From contig SMWF01000060.1 in NCBI GenBank assembly GCA_004357385.1, positions 1 to 64,000 on the forward strand: a stretch of DNA of 64,000 nt, read 5' to 3'. A program made the position numbers and the translations under genes. The notes beneath the pieces were generated by a model. The model did no database searches. It was given only the letters and a program-made list of their open reading frames with translations, and had not been told where the DNA came from. Of the stretch, positions 8,291 to 17,537 are shown in pieces (within the stretch, counting starts at the first letter, position 1; each line of letters opens with the position of its first letter). The DNA comes from Gammaproteobacteria bacterium. Its GTDB lineage: Bacteria; Pseudomonadota; Gammaproteobacteria; Pseudomonadales; Azotimanducaceae.

Positions 8291-9127
8291 ATGGCGCCAG
8301 CGCAGAACGAGCAGAACGAGCAGATCGAGCAGAAGGCGATCTTCATTACCGGCGGTGCAGGCGGCATGGGGCTCGCCACCGGACAGTTGTTCGCCGAACA
8401 CGGCTGGTTCGTGGGATTGTTCGACATTGATGAGGCAACCTTGGCGCAGTCGGCGGTTGCGTTCGATCCGGACAACTCCATGTATCGGCGCCTGGATGTA
8501 ACCGACGAATCCGACTTTACAGGGGCGATGGACGCCTTTGCCGCGGCCACCGGTGGCCGGCTCGACGTCATGTTCAACAATGCGGGGATTGCGCCCGGAG
8601 CGTGGTTTGATGAGATGCCGATGACAACGATCCGACAGATCATCGACATCAACGTGTTCGGCGTGATCATTGGCACGCGGCTGGCGCTGCCGTTGCTGAG
8701 GAGTACCGCGGGGTCGATCAATGTCAGCACGTCGTCGTCGGTAGCGACGTACGGGCATGCGTTGCGTGCTGTCTATGCGGCGTCGAAATACGCGGTCAAG
8801 GGGCTGACGGAAGCGTTGAGTCTAGAGTTCGAGCGATTCGGTGTGCGTGCGGCGGACGTGCTGCCCGGTTGCATCGACACGCCGATGCTGCGCAACGCCC
8901 TGGCTGCGGGCGCCGGGCGGCCCTTCGAGGAATCGATGTTCGACGGCATGCAGCAGGAGGGCGCCTATCGGCTGATGCCCGTGTCAGCTATTGCCGACGC
9001 CGTGTGGAACGCCTACCACGATCAGCACACGATTCACTGGTACGTGCCCGAAGAAGTGGGTGAGATCGACCGTATGGACATCGATGCTGCCCGGGCGCTG
9101 ACCAAGGACTTTCTGTTCAATCGTTAG
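8291..9127 (+). CDS. Short-chain dehydrogenase/reductase
   Basis: 278 residues. Cofactor motif TGGAGGMG starts near residue 20, the NNAG motif is FNNAGIAPG (about 97), and the catalytic pair is YAASKYAVKG (about 160). The N-terminus is extended by a glutamine-rich NEQNEQIEQ encoded by tandem 9-base repeats (8302-8328). GGGAGGG precedes the ATG. The FDIDEATL stretch after the first Rossmann beta-alpha-beta unit suggests NAD rather than NADP. The substrate is unknown. Its 3' end overlaps the convergent MFS gene by 11 bases. Confidence 0.88.
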   Translation: MAPAQNEQNEQIEQKAIFITGGAGGMGLATGQLFAEHGWFVGLFDIDEATLAQSAVAFDPDNSMYRRLDVTDESDFTGAMDAFAAATGGRLDVMFNNAGIAPGAWFDEMPMTTIRQIIDINVFGVIIGTRLALPLLRSTAGSINVSTSSSVATYGHALRAVYAASKYAVKGLTEALSLEFERFGVRAADVLPGCIDTPMLRNALAAGAGRPFEESMFDGMQQEGAYRLMPVSAIADAVWNAYHDQHTIHWYVPEEVGEIDRMDIDAARALTKDFLFNR

Positions 9128-10415
9128 CGCGGTCCGTGACGCTCTGGTAGCTCACGCCGTAGTGTCGACGGCCGTACGCCAGGAACCCGACGCCGATACC
9201 GCCGGCGATGGTCGTAACGCTCAGCAGCGACCAGCGCAAGCCGTCCGTGCCGGGGAACAGCGTGTCGCTGATCCAACCGGTAATGGGGGGCCCCAACGCG
9301 TTGCCGATCGCGCCGACCATCAGGTAGACCGCGGCAACCCGCGCGCGAAGCGGAGCGGGTGTGATGACCGGGAGGGCTGCCTGGGCCAGGCCGAAGGGTG
9401 AATTGACCAGGAACATGGCTGGCACGTACGCGACGTAGGCCCAGAATGCCGTGGGCGCGAGTTGCGTCAGCGCGATCGCGACGATCAACCCGATGCTGCC
9501 GAAAATGGTCGTTAGAATGATCGCGTCGGACCGTCCGCGATCCATCAGCTTGCGGGCAACCCACGCGGCGGACAATGTTCCGGCGGTGCCTGCAACGATG
9601 AAGATAATCCCAAACACCTGAGCCGCCTGTTCCGCCGGGACGTGGTGCACGCGCTCGAAGATCGACGGCGTCCAGAACACGAACGCGTACCCGGCCAGCA
9701 CCAGGAACGTAAAACCCGCGTGGTGGCTGAGAAACGTGCGCCAGTGATTGCGGTAAAATCCCAGCAACTCGCGGCCTCCGGATGACCCCGCGCCGCTGTC
9801 CGGACGCTGGCGACGCGGCTCTTTTATCGTGAACATCAGCAGTACGACCAACACCCCAGGCGCACCGACGTAGATGAACGTCAGTTGCCAGGCGAACAGC
9901 TCGCCGATGATCGGCCAGGTGACGGGCGGTGCGTAGCGCACGAATTCGACGACCATGCCGCCGATCAGAAAGGCAAGTCCGGAACCGATGACCGCGCCGA
10001 TCTGGAAGAAACTCATCGCCAGCGGCATGCGCTCCCGGGGCAGGATGTCGCCGAGCAGCGAGTGCGTGCTGGGGGTCAGTGACGCCTCGCCGACCCCCAC
10101 GCCGATGCGCGCGATGAACAACGTCCAGAAGCTTCGCGCCAGGCCGCAGGCCATGGTCATCAGGCTCCACAGGAAGATGCCCGCCGCGATGATGCCGCGC
10201 CGGCTCTTGCGATCTGCGAGCCAGGCCAGCGGAAAACCTGCGACCGCATAAAAGATCGCGAATCCCCCGTACAACCAACCGGCCTGGAGATCCGTCAGAC
10301 CAAAGTCGGCCTTCATGGGCTCGACCAGCAGGGCGACAATCTGGCGGTCGATGAATGAGACCAGCATGGCCAGGCTCAGGACAAAGACCACCCAGGATGT
10401 GTACCTGTTGCCCAC
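9117..10415 (-). CDS. MFS transporter (spinster/ACS-like)
   Basis: 432 residues with about 12 hydrophobic segments. The N-terminal region FIDRQIVALLVEPMKADFGLTDLQAGWLYGGFAIFY and the loop LADRKSRRG between helices 2 and 3 are typical of major facilitator carriers of organic anions or lipids (the spinster-like group). A central cytoplasmic loop KEPRRQRPD separates the two halves. It overlaps the convergent SDR by 11 bases and precedes nothing obviously co-regulated on its own strand. The neighbourhood suggests import of an organic acid or hydrophobic substrate, but the cargo cannot be deduced. Confidence 0.87.
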   Translation of the reverse strand: MGNRYTSWVVFVLSLAMLVSFIDRQIVALLVEPMKADFGLTDLQAGWLYGGFAIFYAVAGFPLAWLADRKSRRGIIAAGIFLWSLMTMACGLARSFWTLFIARIGVGVGEASLTPSTHSLLGDILPRERMPLAMSFFQIGAVIGSGLAFLIGGMVVEFVRYAPPVTWPIIGELFAWQLTFIYVGAPGVLVVLLMFTIKEPRRQRPDSGAGSSGGRELLGFYRNHWRTFLSHHAGFTFLVLAGYAFVFWTPSIFERVHHVPAEQAAQVFGIIFIVAGTAGTLSAAWVARKLMDRGRSDAIILTTIFGSIGLIVAIALTQLAPTAFWAYVAYVPAMFLVNSPFGLAQAALPVITPAPLRARVAAVYLMVGAIGNALGPPITGWISDTLFPGTDGLRWSLLSVTTIAGGIGVGFLAYGRRHYGVSYQSVTDRAND

Positions 10416-10454
10416 GCTAACTGTCGTGGGCGCCGCGCCGGACTGCCGGATTCT

Positions 10455-11717
10455 TCAACGGCGGCCCCGGTACGTGGCGACCAGTTCCTCATAGAGCTCA
10501 ACGTGGCGCGCCACGCTGGCATCCAGAGGCAGGCGTTCTTCCACCCACGCGCGACCGGCCGTTGCCAGCGTAGTTCGTGCCGCCGAATCGTCGAGCAGTT
10601 CGGTGAGCGCGGCGGCCAGTGCTTCGGGTGAACGTTCGCACAGCCTGAATTCCCGGTCGGCTCGCCCGAGATCGTCAGACAGACCGGCGAAGGGGGTCAC
10701 GATGACCGGCACGCCGCACGCCATCGCTTCGAGTACGGAGTTGGGCATGCCTTCCAGCTTCGATGCCAGTACGCACACGTCTGCCGCCTGAAGGTAGCGT
10801 GGGACATCGTCGACCATGCCGAGAAAGTGTACCCGGCTCGCAGCGTTGGGGTCACGCAGCAACGTGCCCATGCGGTTAGCGAACTCGGATTTATCGGTGT
10901 GGGCGGCGTCGTAGCCTGGCCCGACGAACACCAGATGAACGTGGGCGTCGTGCGCGGCCGTGCGCAGAAACGCATCCAGCAGTAGATCGCTCCCCTTGCG
11001 TGGCATCACCATGCCGACCGCGATGACCAACCGGTCGGTCGAGCCCATGCCGAGTTCCTCGCGTACCGACCGGCTGGTTTCGGGTGATGGGGCTGGACTG
11101 AAGCGCGCCAGGTCGACGCCATTTGGAATTACTTCGATGCGGGTCGAGACGTTCATTGCTCTGAGTGCATTGCCGACCGCACCGCTGTTGGTGACCACGC
11201 AGTCCATGCTGTTGAACAGGGTGCGAAATTTAGCCAGCCGGGTGTCGAAGTGTTGCCTTCTGCGTATCGTTTTCGAGGCGGAGGTTACGGAATACAGGGT
11301 CGGAATGCCGAGCTTCTGCAGACGCTTGACCCAGGGAATCGCGCCGAACCGGATGGCGCCGAGCAACTGCACGACATCGGGGCGCGTCGCCCGGTCGTGA
11401 CAGAAACGGTCGAGACCCCGGCTGAACGTCCAGCGCTGATACGGTCCCTTGCGGGTCGGCAAACGCACCCGATGCACGGGCGTTCCGTTGACCGTTTCCT
11501 GGGGAAGCATCGAGCCGACCGGGTGGTCGCGCCAGGTTTCGGCAGCATCACCGGGATTGATCTTTTTGTCGATTGCGGTGCCGGTGAACACGCGGACCGC
11601 AAGGCCCTGCTCGCGAAAAGCGGGCAGGTAGCGGAGGTAGCGTTGCTGCGAACCGCCGTAGGCCGGATGGAACAGGGGCGTCGCGAAGCACAGCCGCGTG
11701 GGAGTCTCGTCGCTCAT
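10455..11717 (-). CDS. Glycosyltransferase family 4 (GT-B fold)
   Basis: 420 residues from the ATG at 11715-11717 (MSDETPTRLCFATPLFHPAYGGSQQ). The frame extends further upstream, but that part lacks family similarity. GGSQQRYLRYLPAF is the acceptor-side loop of GT4 enzymes, VIPNGVDLARFSP the central landmark, and KLEGMPNSVLEAMACGVPVI the C-terminal donor-binding EX7E region. It transfers sugars from nucleotide- or lipid-linked donors and acts at the cytoplasmic membrane face. No other polysaccharide genes are nearby, so the acceptor is unknown; a glycolipid is possible. There is no strong ribosome site before this ATG. Confidence 0.85.
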   Translation of the reverse strand: MSDETPTRLCFATPLFHPAYGGSQQRYLRYLPAFREQGLAVRVFTGTAIDKKINPGDAAETWRDHPVGSMLPQETVNGTPVHRVRLPTRKGPYQRWTFSRGLDRFCHDRATRPDVVQLLGAIRFGAIPWVKRLQKLGIPTLYSVTSASKTIRRRQHFDTRLAKFRTLFNSMDCVVTNSGAVGNALRAMNVSTRIEVIPNGVDLARFSPAPSPETSRSVREELGMGSTDRLVIAVGMVMPRKGSDLLLDAFLRTAAHDAHVHLVFVGPGYDAAHTDKSEFANRMGTLLRDPNAASRVHFLGMVDDVPRYLQAADVCVLASKLEGMPNSVLEAMACGVPVIVTPFAGLSDDLGRADREFRLCERSPEALAAALTELLDDSAARTTLATAGRAWVEERLPLDASVARHVELYEELVATYRGRR

Positions 11718-11812
11718 GGGGGCGCAACTTACCTCAACGGCCCAGGTAGGGCCACGCAGGATTGGATCACGTTCTGGAACACGGCTGCGCACAAGCCTGT
11801 TAGGCTGGGTGA

Positions 11813-13117
11813 TTGGATCTCCGGCGGCGGTCAATCACTAAAGTTGAAACTCCGAACCAGGGCGCGGTTGGCGAATCGGTGCCGTTTCGCGGCTGGCTGA
11901 TTGTTGCCGTCGGGTTCTTTGCCCAGTTGTTGGCTTTCGGTTGTTCGATCGCAGTGTACGGTCTGTTCATTCCGATGTTGACCACCGAGTTTGGCGCTTC
12001 CTTCATGGTAGCGAATCTGGGGTTGTCGATTCTCGGCGTGGTGATGGCGCTGGCCGGTGTCGTGGTCGGCCCGCTGCTGGACCGCAGTTCGATTCGCGCG
12101 CTGATGGTAGCGGGCGCACTGCTCAACGGCCTTGCGTTCCTGGCGATGTCCCAGGCAACCACGCTGTGGCAACTCGGTATCTTGTTCGGGGTGGTGGTTG
12201 CCAGCGGTGCTGCTCTGTTCGGTCCGCTGGCGGCGAACACTGTCATCGCCAAGTGGTTCGACGCGCATCGCGGCCGCGCAGTGGGTATCGCGAGCATGGG
12301 ACCGCCCACGGGTGGCATGCTGTTGGCGCCATTGGCGGGCACCTTGATCGCCAGCTACGGCTGGCGGCCGACACTGCTGGTGTTTGCGGCGCTGCATGTG
12401 CTGATCATTCCGGCGATCTGGCTGGTGATCCGTAATCGTCCGGAAGATCTGGGTCAGCTTCCCGATGGCGTTGCCGCGAACATTTCGACACCGGCCGGAT
12501 CTGGTGTGGCGCCGGCGTCCCGGCAGTGGACGACGGGTGAAGTGCTGCGTGCACCGGTGTTCTGGGCGTTGGCGCTGGCGATGGGTTCCGCCGGGGCGGT
12601 TGCCGGGGCGTTCAATGCCAACGTGATCCCCTATGCCGCCGATATCGGCATCCGCTTGCAGGATGCGGCGTTCTTCGTGTCGGCCATCGGGGCAACGGCG
12701 ATCCTCGGTACGCTCGGCTTCGGATTGCTCGCCGACCGGGTCGATAACCGCGCCCTGTTCTGGGTCGTGGTGGCGTTGCAGGGGCTGACCTTTGCGTTTC
12801 TACGCTGGGTCGAGCCCGGCTACGGCTCGTTGTTCGGTGCGGTGCTGGTGTTCGGCCTGGCAGCGGGCGGATTGATGCCGCTGATGGCATCGGTGGTCGG
12901 ACAAGGTTTCGGTGCGCGGTCCTTCGGCCGGGTGATGGGCTATATCGGCCCGGTGACACTGCCCTTCGCGTTTCTGGGCCCACCGTTGACCGGGTGGTTG
13001 CGCCAGTCGACGGGCAGCTACGCGGCTGCATTTGAAATGTTCGTCGGCGTGTTCGTGTTCGCGGGACTGGCGCTGGTGTGGCTCAGGTTGCCAAAACGAG
13101 CAGGTCACGCAGGCTGA
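11813..13117 (+). CDS. MFS transporter (monocarboxylate/oxalate-type)
   Basis: Up to 434 residues with about 12 transmembrane segments. The start is uncertain: the longest frame begins with TTG at 11813, and a GTG just before PFRGWLIVAVGFF is also plausible. YGLFIPMLTTEFGASFMVANLGLSI, the loop GPLLDRSSIRALM, and KWFDAHRGRAVGIASMGPPTGG match MFS carriers of the monocarboxylate/oxalate-formate group. It is divergent from the glycosyltransferase and convergent with the GltS-like carrier. It is probably an uptake or efflux system for an organic anion. Confidence 0.82.
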   Translation: MDLRRRSITKVETPNQGAVGESVPFRGWLIVAVGFFAQLLAFGCSIAVYGLFIPMLTTEFGASFMVANLGLSILGVVMALAGVVVGPLLDRSSIRALMVAGALLNGLAFLAMSQATTLWQLGILFGVVVASGAALFGPLAANTVIAKWFDAHRGRAVGIASMGPPTGGMLLAPLAGTLIASYGWRPTLLVFAALHVLIIPAIWLVIRNRPEDLGQLPDGVAANISTPAGSGVAPASRQWTTGEVLRAPVFWALALAMGSAGAVAGAFNANVIPYAADIGIRLQDAAFFVSAIGATAILGTLGFGLLADRVDNRALFWVVVALQGLTFAFLRWVEPGYGSLFGAVLVFGLAAGGLMPLMASVVGQGFGARSFGRVMGYIGPVTLPFAFLGPPLTGWLRQSTGSYAAAFEMFVGVFVFAGLALVWLRLPKRAGHAG

Positions 13118-13167
13118 CGCAGTCCCCACGACCGCGCGGCGAAACCTGCGGAAACAAAGCGACGGGG

Positions 13168-14547
13168 TTAGAAGTCCGGGTTCGCCTTGGCGACGCGACC
13201 GCCAAGATATAATGCCGCCGCCGCACCCACCACGAACGTTGCGCCGTAGACCGACACGATCGTTCCCAGGCTGAAGCTGGGCAGAATGGGCGCCATCAGC
13301 ATCAGGACGTGAAAGCTGATCACCAGGATCGCGATGTTGAAGAACGCGAGTTCCTTGGCGATTGGCGTGCTCAACGTCGGGTCGAGCATACGCAGCAACA
13401 GCAGACCGCTGCCGGTAGAGCCGCAGCAGCAACCGAAGATGGTCACCGCGCGTTCAATGCCGAGCGCGCCGAGCCGACGGGCGAGCCCGAAGCAAAGTAG
13501 CGCGGTGCACGCGGCCGCTGCCACACACACCAACGCGATAGGTACGAAGTAGGTCGCCAGCATGGCGAATTCGATGCTCATCAGCGTCGCCACCACCATC
13601 AGGTCTACGGAAGAACCGGTGATGCGTTTCTGGGTTTCGTTGTCGATGTAGTGACCGAACCCCAATGCATCGATGAGCGCGCGCAGCGCCACGGTGATCA
13701 TTAAACCGTGAAAGAAAAACAGGTTGTGGCTGAAGATCAGTCCGAAGTTGACGCCGGCCAGGGTCACCTCGGATGCCATGGGCTGCATGAATTTCAGGTA
13801 TTGATCGGTCAGCACGTACGCCACGGCGAGAATGCTCAGGTGGAACGCGAGCGTGTCTACGTTGCCCGAGTGCGTGATCTGTCGCCCGGCGGAAACCTGC
13901 GAGTCGCGCGCCAGCATGCCGCTCAAGAATTCGTCATCGATTCGTGCCGCGGGATTGCTGTTGAGCCCGTGGCGGATGGCGTAACGGACGACGGGGATGC
14001 CGATGGCGAAAGCCGCGACGAATCCTATCGAGGCGTAGATCAGTCCGAAACTGATCGCGTGGTCGACGCCAAGCTCGCCTTCCCAGATCGCGCCCATGGC
14101 CAACGCCTGACCGGGGCCTTGCGTGAAGCCATGGGTTACCAGTATGCCCAGATACTCCGAAATGGGCTGCTCGCTGAGCGAGTTGTAGCCAACGATCACC
14201 GCGAGTCCGACCAGCGCCTGCAGCACCAGGCTGGTCACCCAGACCACCGAGAGCCAACTGCCGCCAGGAATGATCGATGTCCCCACACTCGATTTTTCTC
14301 TTCCGGTCAGCACCAGCGACATGAAGCTCAGGGTGAAGAAGTGAAAGGTGAACGCGGTGAAGTCGCTGCTTTGATAGCCAAGACTCCAGTCCAGGCTGAC
14401 CAGGGCGAAGCCCACGCCGCCGCCGATCAGGCTGGCGGGCAGCAGTGCGTTGCGGAACATGCCGATCCGGGCCCGGAGCACCGTGCCGATCAGCAGCATG
14501 CAGGCCATCAAGGCAAAGGCCGTCACGCCCGAAAAAGTTGAGCCCAT
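13168..14547 (-). CDS. Sodium/glutamate symporter family (GltS-like) carrier
   Basis: 459 residues from the ATG at 14545-14547, preceded by GGAGGA. The protein is highly hydrophobic with about 10-12 membrane spans. Two inverted halves carry motifs such as GGGVGFALV, THGFTQGPGQALAMG and the second-half GCCCGSTGSGLLLLRMLDP, which correspond to the GltS re-entrant loops. GltS imports glutamate with sodium. The loop residues here differ from E. coli GltS, and the gene ends a six-gene operon of lipid-type oxidation enzymes, so another carboxylate may be the cargo. Confidence 0.82.
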   Translation of the reverse strand: MGSTFSGVTAFALMACMLLIGTVLRARIGMFRNALLPASLIGGGVGFALVSLDWSLGYQSSDFTAFTFHFFTLSFMSLVLTGREKSSVGTSIIPGGSWLSVVWVTSLVLQALVGLAVIVGYNSLSEQPISEYLGILVTHGFTQGPGQALAMGAIWEGELGVDHAISFGLIYASIGFVAAFAIGIPVVRYAIRHGLNSNPAARIDDEFLSGMLARDSQVSAGRQITHSGNVDTLAFHLSILAVAYVLTDQYLKFMQPMASEVTLAGVNFGLIFSHNLFFFHGLMITVALRALIDALGFGHYIDNETQKRITGSSVDLMVVATLMSIEFAMLATYFVPIALVCVAAAACTALLCFGLARRLGALGIERAVTIFGCCCGSTGSGLLLLRMLDPTLSTPIAKELAFFNIAILVISFHVLMLMAPILPSFSLGTIVSVYGATFVVGAAAALYLGGRVAKANPDF

Positions 14548-14594
14548 CTCGAGTCCTCCGATTCCCTCAGATGCGGCCGTGCCGCGATGTTTTT

Positions 14595-15884
14595 CTAGAA
14601 AGCCGATGCGCCAGGCAGGTGATGTCCGCGGTTGCGCACATCGAAGGTCAGCTTCAGCTGCACCAGGCCGCGCAGGAAGCTGCTGGGGACGTGCTCGAAC
14701 CGGTCGTTCGGATCCTCGAGCTGAATGTTCTCCAATCGATTCAGCAAAATGGTGAACGTGGAGAACATTTCCTGGCGGGCCAGTGCGGCGCCGGGGCAGT
14801 GATGTGGACCCGAACCGAAGGCGAGGTGCGCGCCGGGTTTGCTGCGCTCGACGTCGAATGTCTCGGAATCGTCGAATACGGCCTCGTCCCGGTTGGCGGA
14901 GGCGTAACCGAGCGCGACGCTCGAGCCTTTGGGCAGTTGCATACCACCGAGTTCCGTGTCCTGGGTTGTGACCCGCCACAGGTACAGCACCGGCGTTTCG
15001 TAACGCAACGATTCCTCGATGAGGTTGCGCAGCACCTTGGGTTCGTCACGCAACCGGCCCGCAAGGCCGGGACGTTGCAGCAACAACATCAGCGCAGAGC
15101 CGATCGCATTGGTGGTGGTTTCATTGCCCCCGGTGAGCAGTTGATCGAGCAGATCCTGGAGCTCGTTCATGGTCAGATGTCGAGCCGGCCCGCCATCCTC
15201 GTCGATCACCTCGGCGTGGACGAGGTCGCTGATGATGTCGTCTCGGGGATCGGCGCGACGTGCCTCCATTACTTCGGCGAAGAACCGCTGTGCCTCCACC
15301 ACCAGCTTGCCGCACTCCAGCGCCTGCGCCTCGTCGGTGAAGCCGCCGCCCGGCGCCAGCATTGCGTCCGACCACTCCTTGAGTCGCCAGATCTTGTCCC
15401 GCGGTACGCCCAGTTGATCCGCGATCACGGTGCAGGGAAGGGGGATGGCAAAGTCGTGCATGAATTCGCATGCTCCCGCATCGATGAACTGATCGAGCAG
15501 GTCGTTCACCGTCGTTTCGATGTAGTGCGTCATGGTGCGAACGCGTTTGACGGTGAATGCGTGGTTGATCAGTTTGCGGTACTTCGTGTGCACCGGCGGG
15601 TCGGTGCGTTGCAGGGTTGAGACGCGCTCCCAGCCGTGCTCGGTGCGATATTCCTCAGCGATGTCGCGTGCGCGGCCACGCTGGGCGCCCAGCGCGAAAA
15701 TGTCGTTGGAGAAGATCTCGGGGTGCTTCTTGACGTAGCGAACGTCTTCATAGCGGCTGACGTACCAGGCATCCAGTTCCGCCATGAAGTACACCGGCTG
15801 TTCTCGACGAATGGCCTGCAGATACGGAAACGGGCACTCCCGCGTTTCGTCGTCGAACAGGTTGAAGTCGGACGGTTGTGCCAT
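14595..15884 (-). CDS. Cytochrome P450 (class I bacterial)
   Basis: 429 residues. The I-helix motif is TGGNETTTN, ExxR is ESLR, and the haem loop is FGSGPHHCPGAALAR with the thiolate Cys near residue 360. The N-terminal FNLFDDETRECPFPYLQAIRREQPV and RTDPPVHTKYRKLINHAF are usual in soluble bacterial P450s that need ferredoxin and a reductase. No redox partner is adjacent. It lies between two crotonase genes and a GltS-like carrier in a leftward operon, implying hydroxylation of an acid or lipid that is then degraded as a CoA ester. The substrate is unknown. Confidence 0.92.
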   Translation of the reverse strand: MAQPSDFNLFDDETRECPFPYLQAIRREQPVYFMAELDAWYVSRYEDVRYVKKHPEIFSNDIFALGAQRGRARDIAEEYRTEHGWERVSTLQRTDPPVHTKYRKLINHAFTVKRVRTMTHYIETTVNDLLDQFIDAGACEFMHDFAIPLPCTVIADQLGVPRDKIWRLKEWSDAMLAPGGGFTDEAQALECGKLVVEAQRFFAEVMEARRADPRDDIISDLVHAEVIDEDGGPARHLTMNELQDLLDQLLTGGNETTTNAIGSALMLLLQRPGLAGRLRDEPKVLRNLIEESLRYETPVLYLWRVTTQDTELGGMQLPKGSSVALGYASANRDEAVFDDSETFDVERSKPGAHLAFGSGPHHCPGAALARQEMFSTFTILLNRLENIQLEDPNDRFEHVPSSFLRGLVQLKLTFDVRNRGHHLPGASAF

Positions 15885-15920
15885 TTTGCTGGGTCCTCTC
15901 AGGTGTTCTCGTCGCCGAAC

Positions 15921-16700
15921 TCAGTGGTTACCGAACTGGGGCGGCCGTTTTTCGACGAATGCGCGGAACGCCTCCTTTGCGTCGTCGTGGGCCATCACTT
16001 CGATGTGACGTTCGGTCTCGACGCCGATGTAGCTGGCCAGATCGAGCCGTTCAGCGTCGAGGAAGTTCTGTTTCATGATTCGCAGGGCATGGGGTGAAGC
16101 CGAGGCCAGACGTTCGGCGATCCCATCGATCTCGGCGCTGAACACGTCGTCGTCGAATACCTGGCTCACCAGGCCCATGGCGAGGGCGTCGCTGGCGCGA
16201 AATTTGTCGGGAAGGAAGTACAGCTCCCGGGCCTTCGCGGCGCCCACTAATCGCGGTAGCGTCCAGGGTCCGGCCATGTCTCCAGCCGAAGCGACGTTCA
16301 GAAACGCCGAATTGAAATTGGCGGACGTAGCCGCGAAGCGCAGGTCGCAGGCGCAGGCCCAGCCGAAGCCCGCCCCCGCACACATGCCGTTGATCGCGGC
16401 GATCGTTACCTGAGCCAGGGTGTGCAGCAGCAACGGTACCTGAAAATCGTCGGGGGTCGAGCGATCATCCGGTTCGCCGGCGCTGTAGTGTTTGAGGTCG
16501 GCGCCGGGACAGAAACCACGGCCTTCGCCCGTCAAGACCAGGACTCGTACATCATCGCGTTCGGCAAGCGCTTGCAGACACATACGGGTCTCGATCAGCA
16601 TCCGATTGGTCATGGCGTTCATGCGCTCGGGCCGGCTGAGCGTCAACCGGCCGATTCCACCGGCAGCCTCAAAACGAATGGTTTCGTAGTCGTTAGCCAT
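15921..16700 (-). CDS. Enoyl-CoA hydratase/isomerase (crotonase) family protein
   Basis: 259 residues. Oxyanion-hole segments are FCPGADLKHYS (about 63-73) and AAINGMCAGAGFGWACACDLRFA (about 100). The first catalytic Glu position of classical crotonase, in the segment after FNSAF, reads F instead of E. A Glu is kept in AKARELYF. This suggests isomerase, thioesterase or another crotonase chemistry rather than ordinary hydration. It is the second of two adjacent crotonases, after a 3-base gap. The gene is part of the operon from 18952 down to 13168. Substrate undefined. Confidence 0.86.
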   Translation of the reverse strand: MANDYETIRFEAAGGIGRLTLSRPERMNAMTNRMLIETRMCLQALAERDDVRVLVLTGEGRGFCPGADLKHYSAGEPDDRSTPDDFQVPLLLHTLAQVTIAAINGMCAGAGFGWACACDLRFAATSANFNSAFLNVASAGDMAGPWTLPRLVGAAKARELYFLPDKFRASDALAMGLVSQVFDDDVFSAEIDGIAERLASASPHALRIMKQNFLDAERLDLASYIGVETERHIEVMAHDDAKEAFRAFVEKRPPQFGNH

Positions 16701-16703
16701 GGG

Positions 16704-17537
16704 TCAGTCCTCCCCGGGGCTTGCGCCGAGGCTTTCGCCGAGTCGCTTGAACTTCGGGGCGCGCTTCTCGAGCAGCGCCGCGGCGCCTTCACGCGCATCG
16801 GCGCTGGTGACGAACCTGTTCTGTGAGACCTCGGCTTCGCGGAGCGCCTCGGTGTAGTTGGTGCCCAGATGCCGATAGACCAGGCGCTTGGTTTCGGCGA
16901 TTGCCGCTGGTGCGGACGTTTGTGCCAGACGCGTGACATAGTCTCGTGCGGTATCGAGAAGCTGGTCGGGGTCCGCGAGGTGTTCGACCAGGCCGATCGA
17001 ATGTGCCGTCTCGGCGTCTATCCTGTCGCTCATCCACAGCAGATCCAGGGCGCGTCCGGTACCGACCAGGCGGGGCAGCAGCCAACTGGAGCCGTGTTCG
17101 GCAATCAGCCCGCGTTTCAGGAAGATCGTGACGAAGCTGGCGTCGCGCGATGCGATCCGCAGATCGCTCATCAACGCAAGGATCAGGCCGCCACCGGCCG
17201 CCACACCGTTCACCGCGGCAATCACGGGTTTCGGCACTTGAAGCAGATAACTGAACAGCCCGGGTAACTCATCGGAGTCGACCGGGGTCGGCTCGGCCGG
17301 CGTGTCGCGACTGGTGACCTCGGCGAGCACCTGGGAGTCGAGCCCCGCGCTGAAGCCCCGGCCGTTGCCGGTAATGATGATGCCGACCACCCGTGGGTCG
17401 ATGCTGGCGGCGTCTATGGCACTGCGAATCTCGCCGAGCGTGTGATAGGTGAATGCATTCAACTTGTCGGGGCGATTGAGTTTGATCAGCGCCACGGGAT
17501 CTTCGATCTCTACCTCGATGTCGGTGTAGTCGCTCAT
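16704..17537 (-). CDS. Enoyl-CoA hydratase/isomerase (crotonase) family protein
   Basis: 277 residues. FSAGLDSQVL and AAVNGVAAGGGLILALMSDLRIA form the CoA-binding oxyanion hole. GLIAEHGSSWLLPRLVG follows, a form frequent in crotonases annotated as delta-isomerases or hydratases of unusual acyl-CoAs. As in its neighbour, the classical first Glu is replaced, and the second acidic position appears as Asp in RALDLLWMSD. The ATG overlaps the stop of the VOC gene (ATGA), so the genes are co-translated. The pair may act as isomerase and hydratase in one pathway. Confidence 0.86.
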   Translation of the reverse strand: MSDYTDIEVEIEDPVALIKLNRPDKLNAFTYHTLGEIRSAIDAASIDPRVVGIIITGNGRGFSAGLDSQVLAEVTSRDTPAEPTPVDSDELPGLFSYLLQVPKPVIAAVNGVAAGGGLILALMSDLRIASRDASFVTIFLKRGLIAEHGSSWLLPRLVGTGRALDLLWMSDRIDAETAHSIGLVEHLADPDQLLDTARDYVTRLAQTSAPAAIAETKRLVYRHLGTNYTEALREAEVSQNRFVTSADAREGAAALLEKRAPKFKRLGESLGASPGED

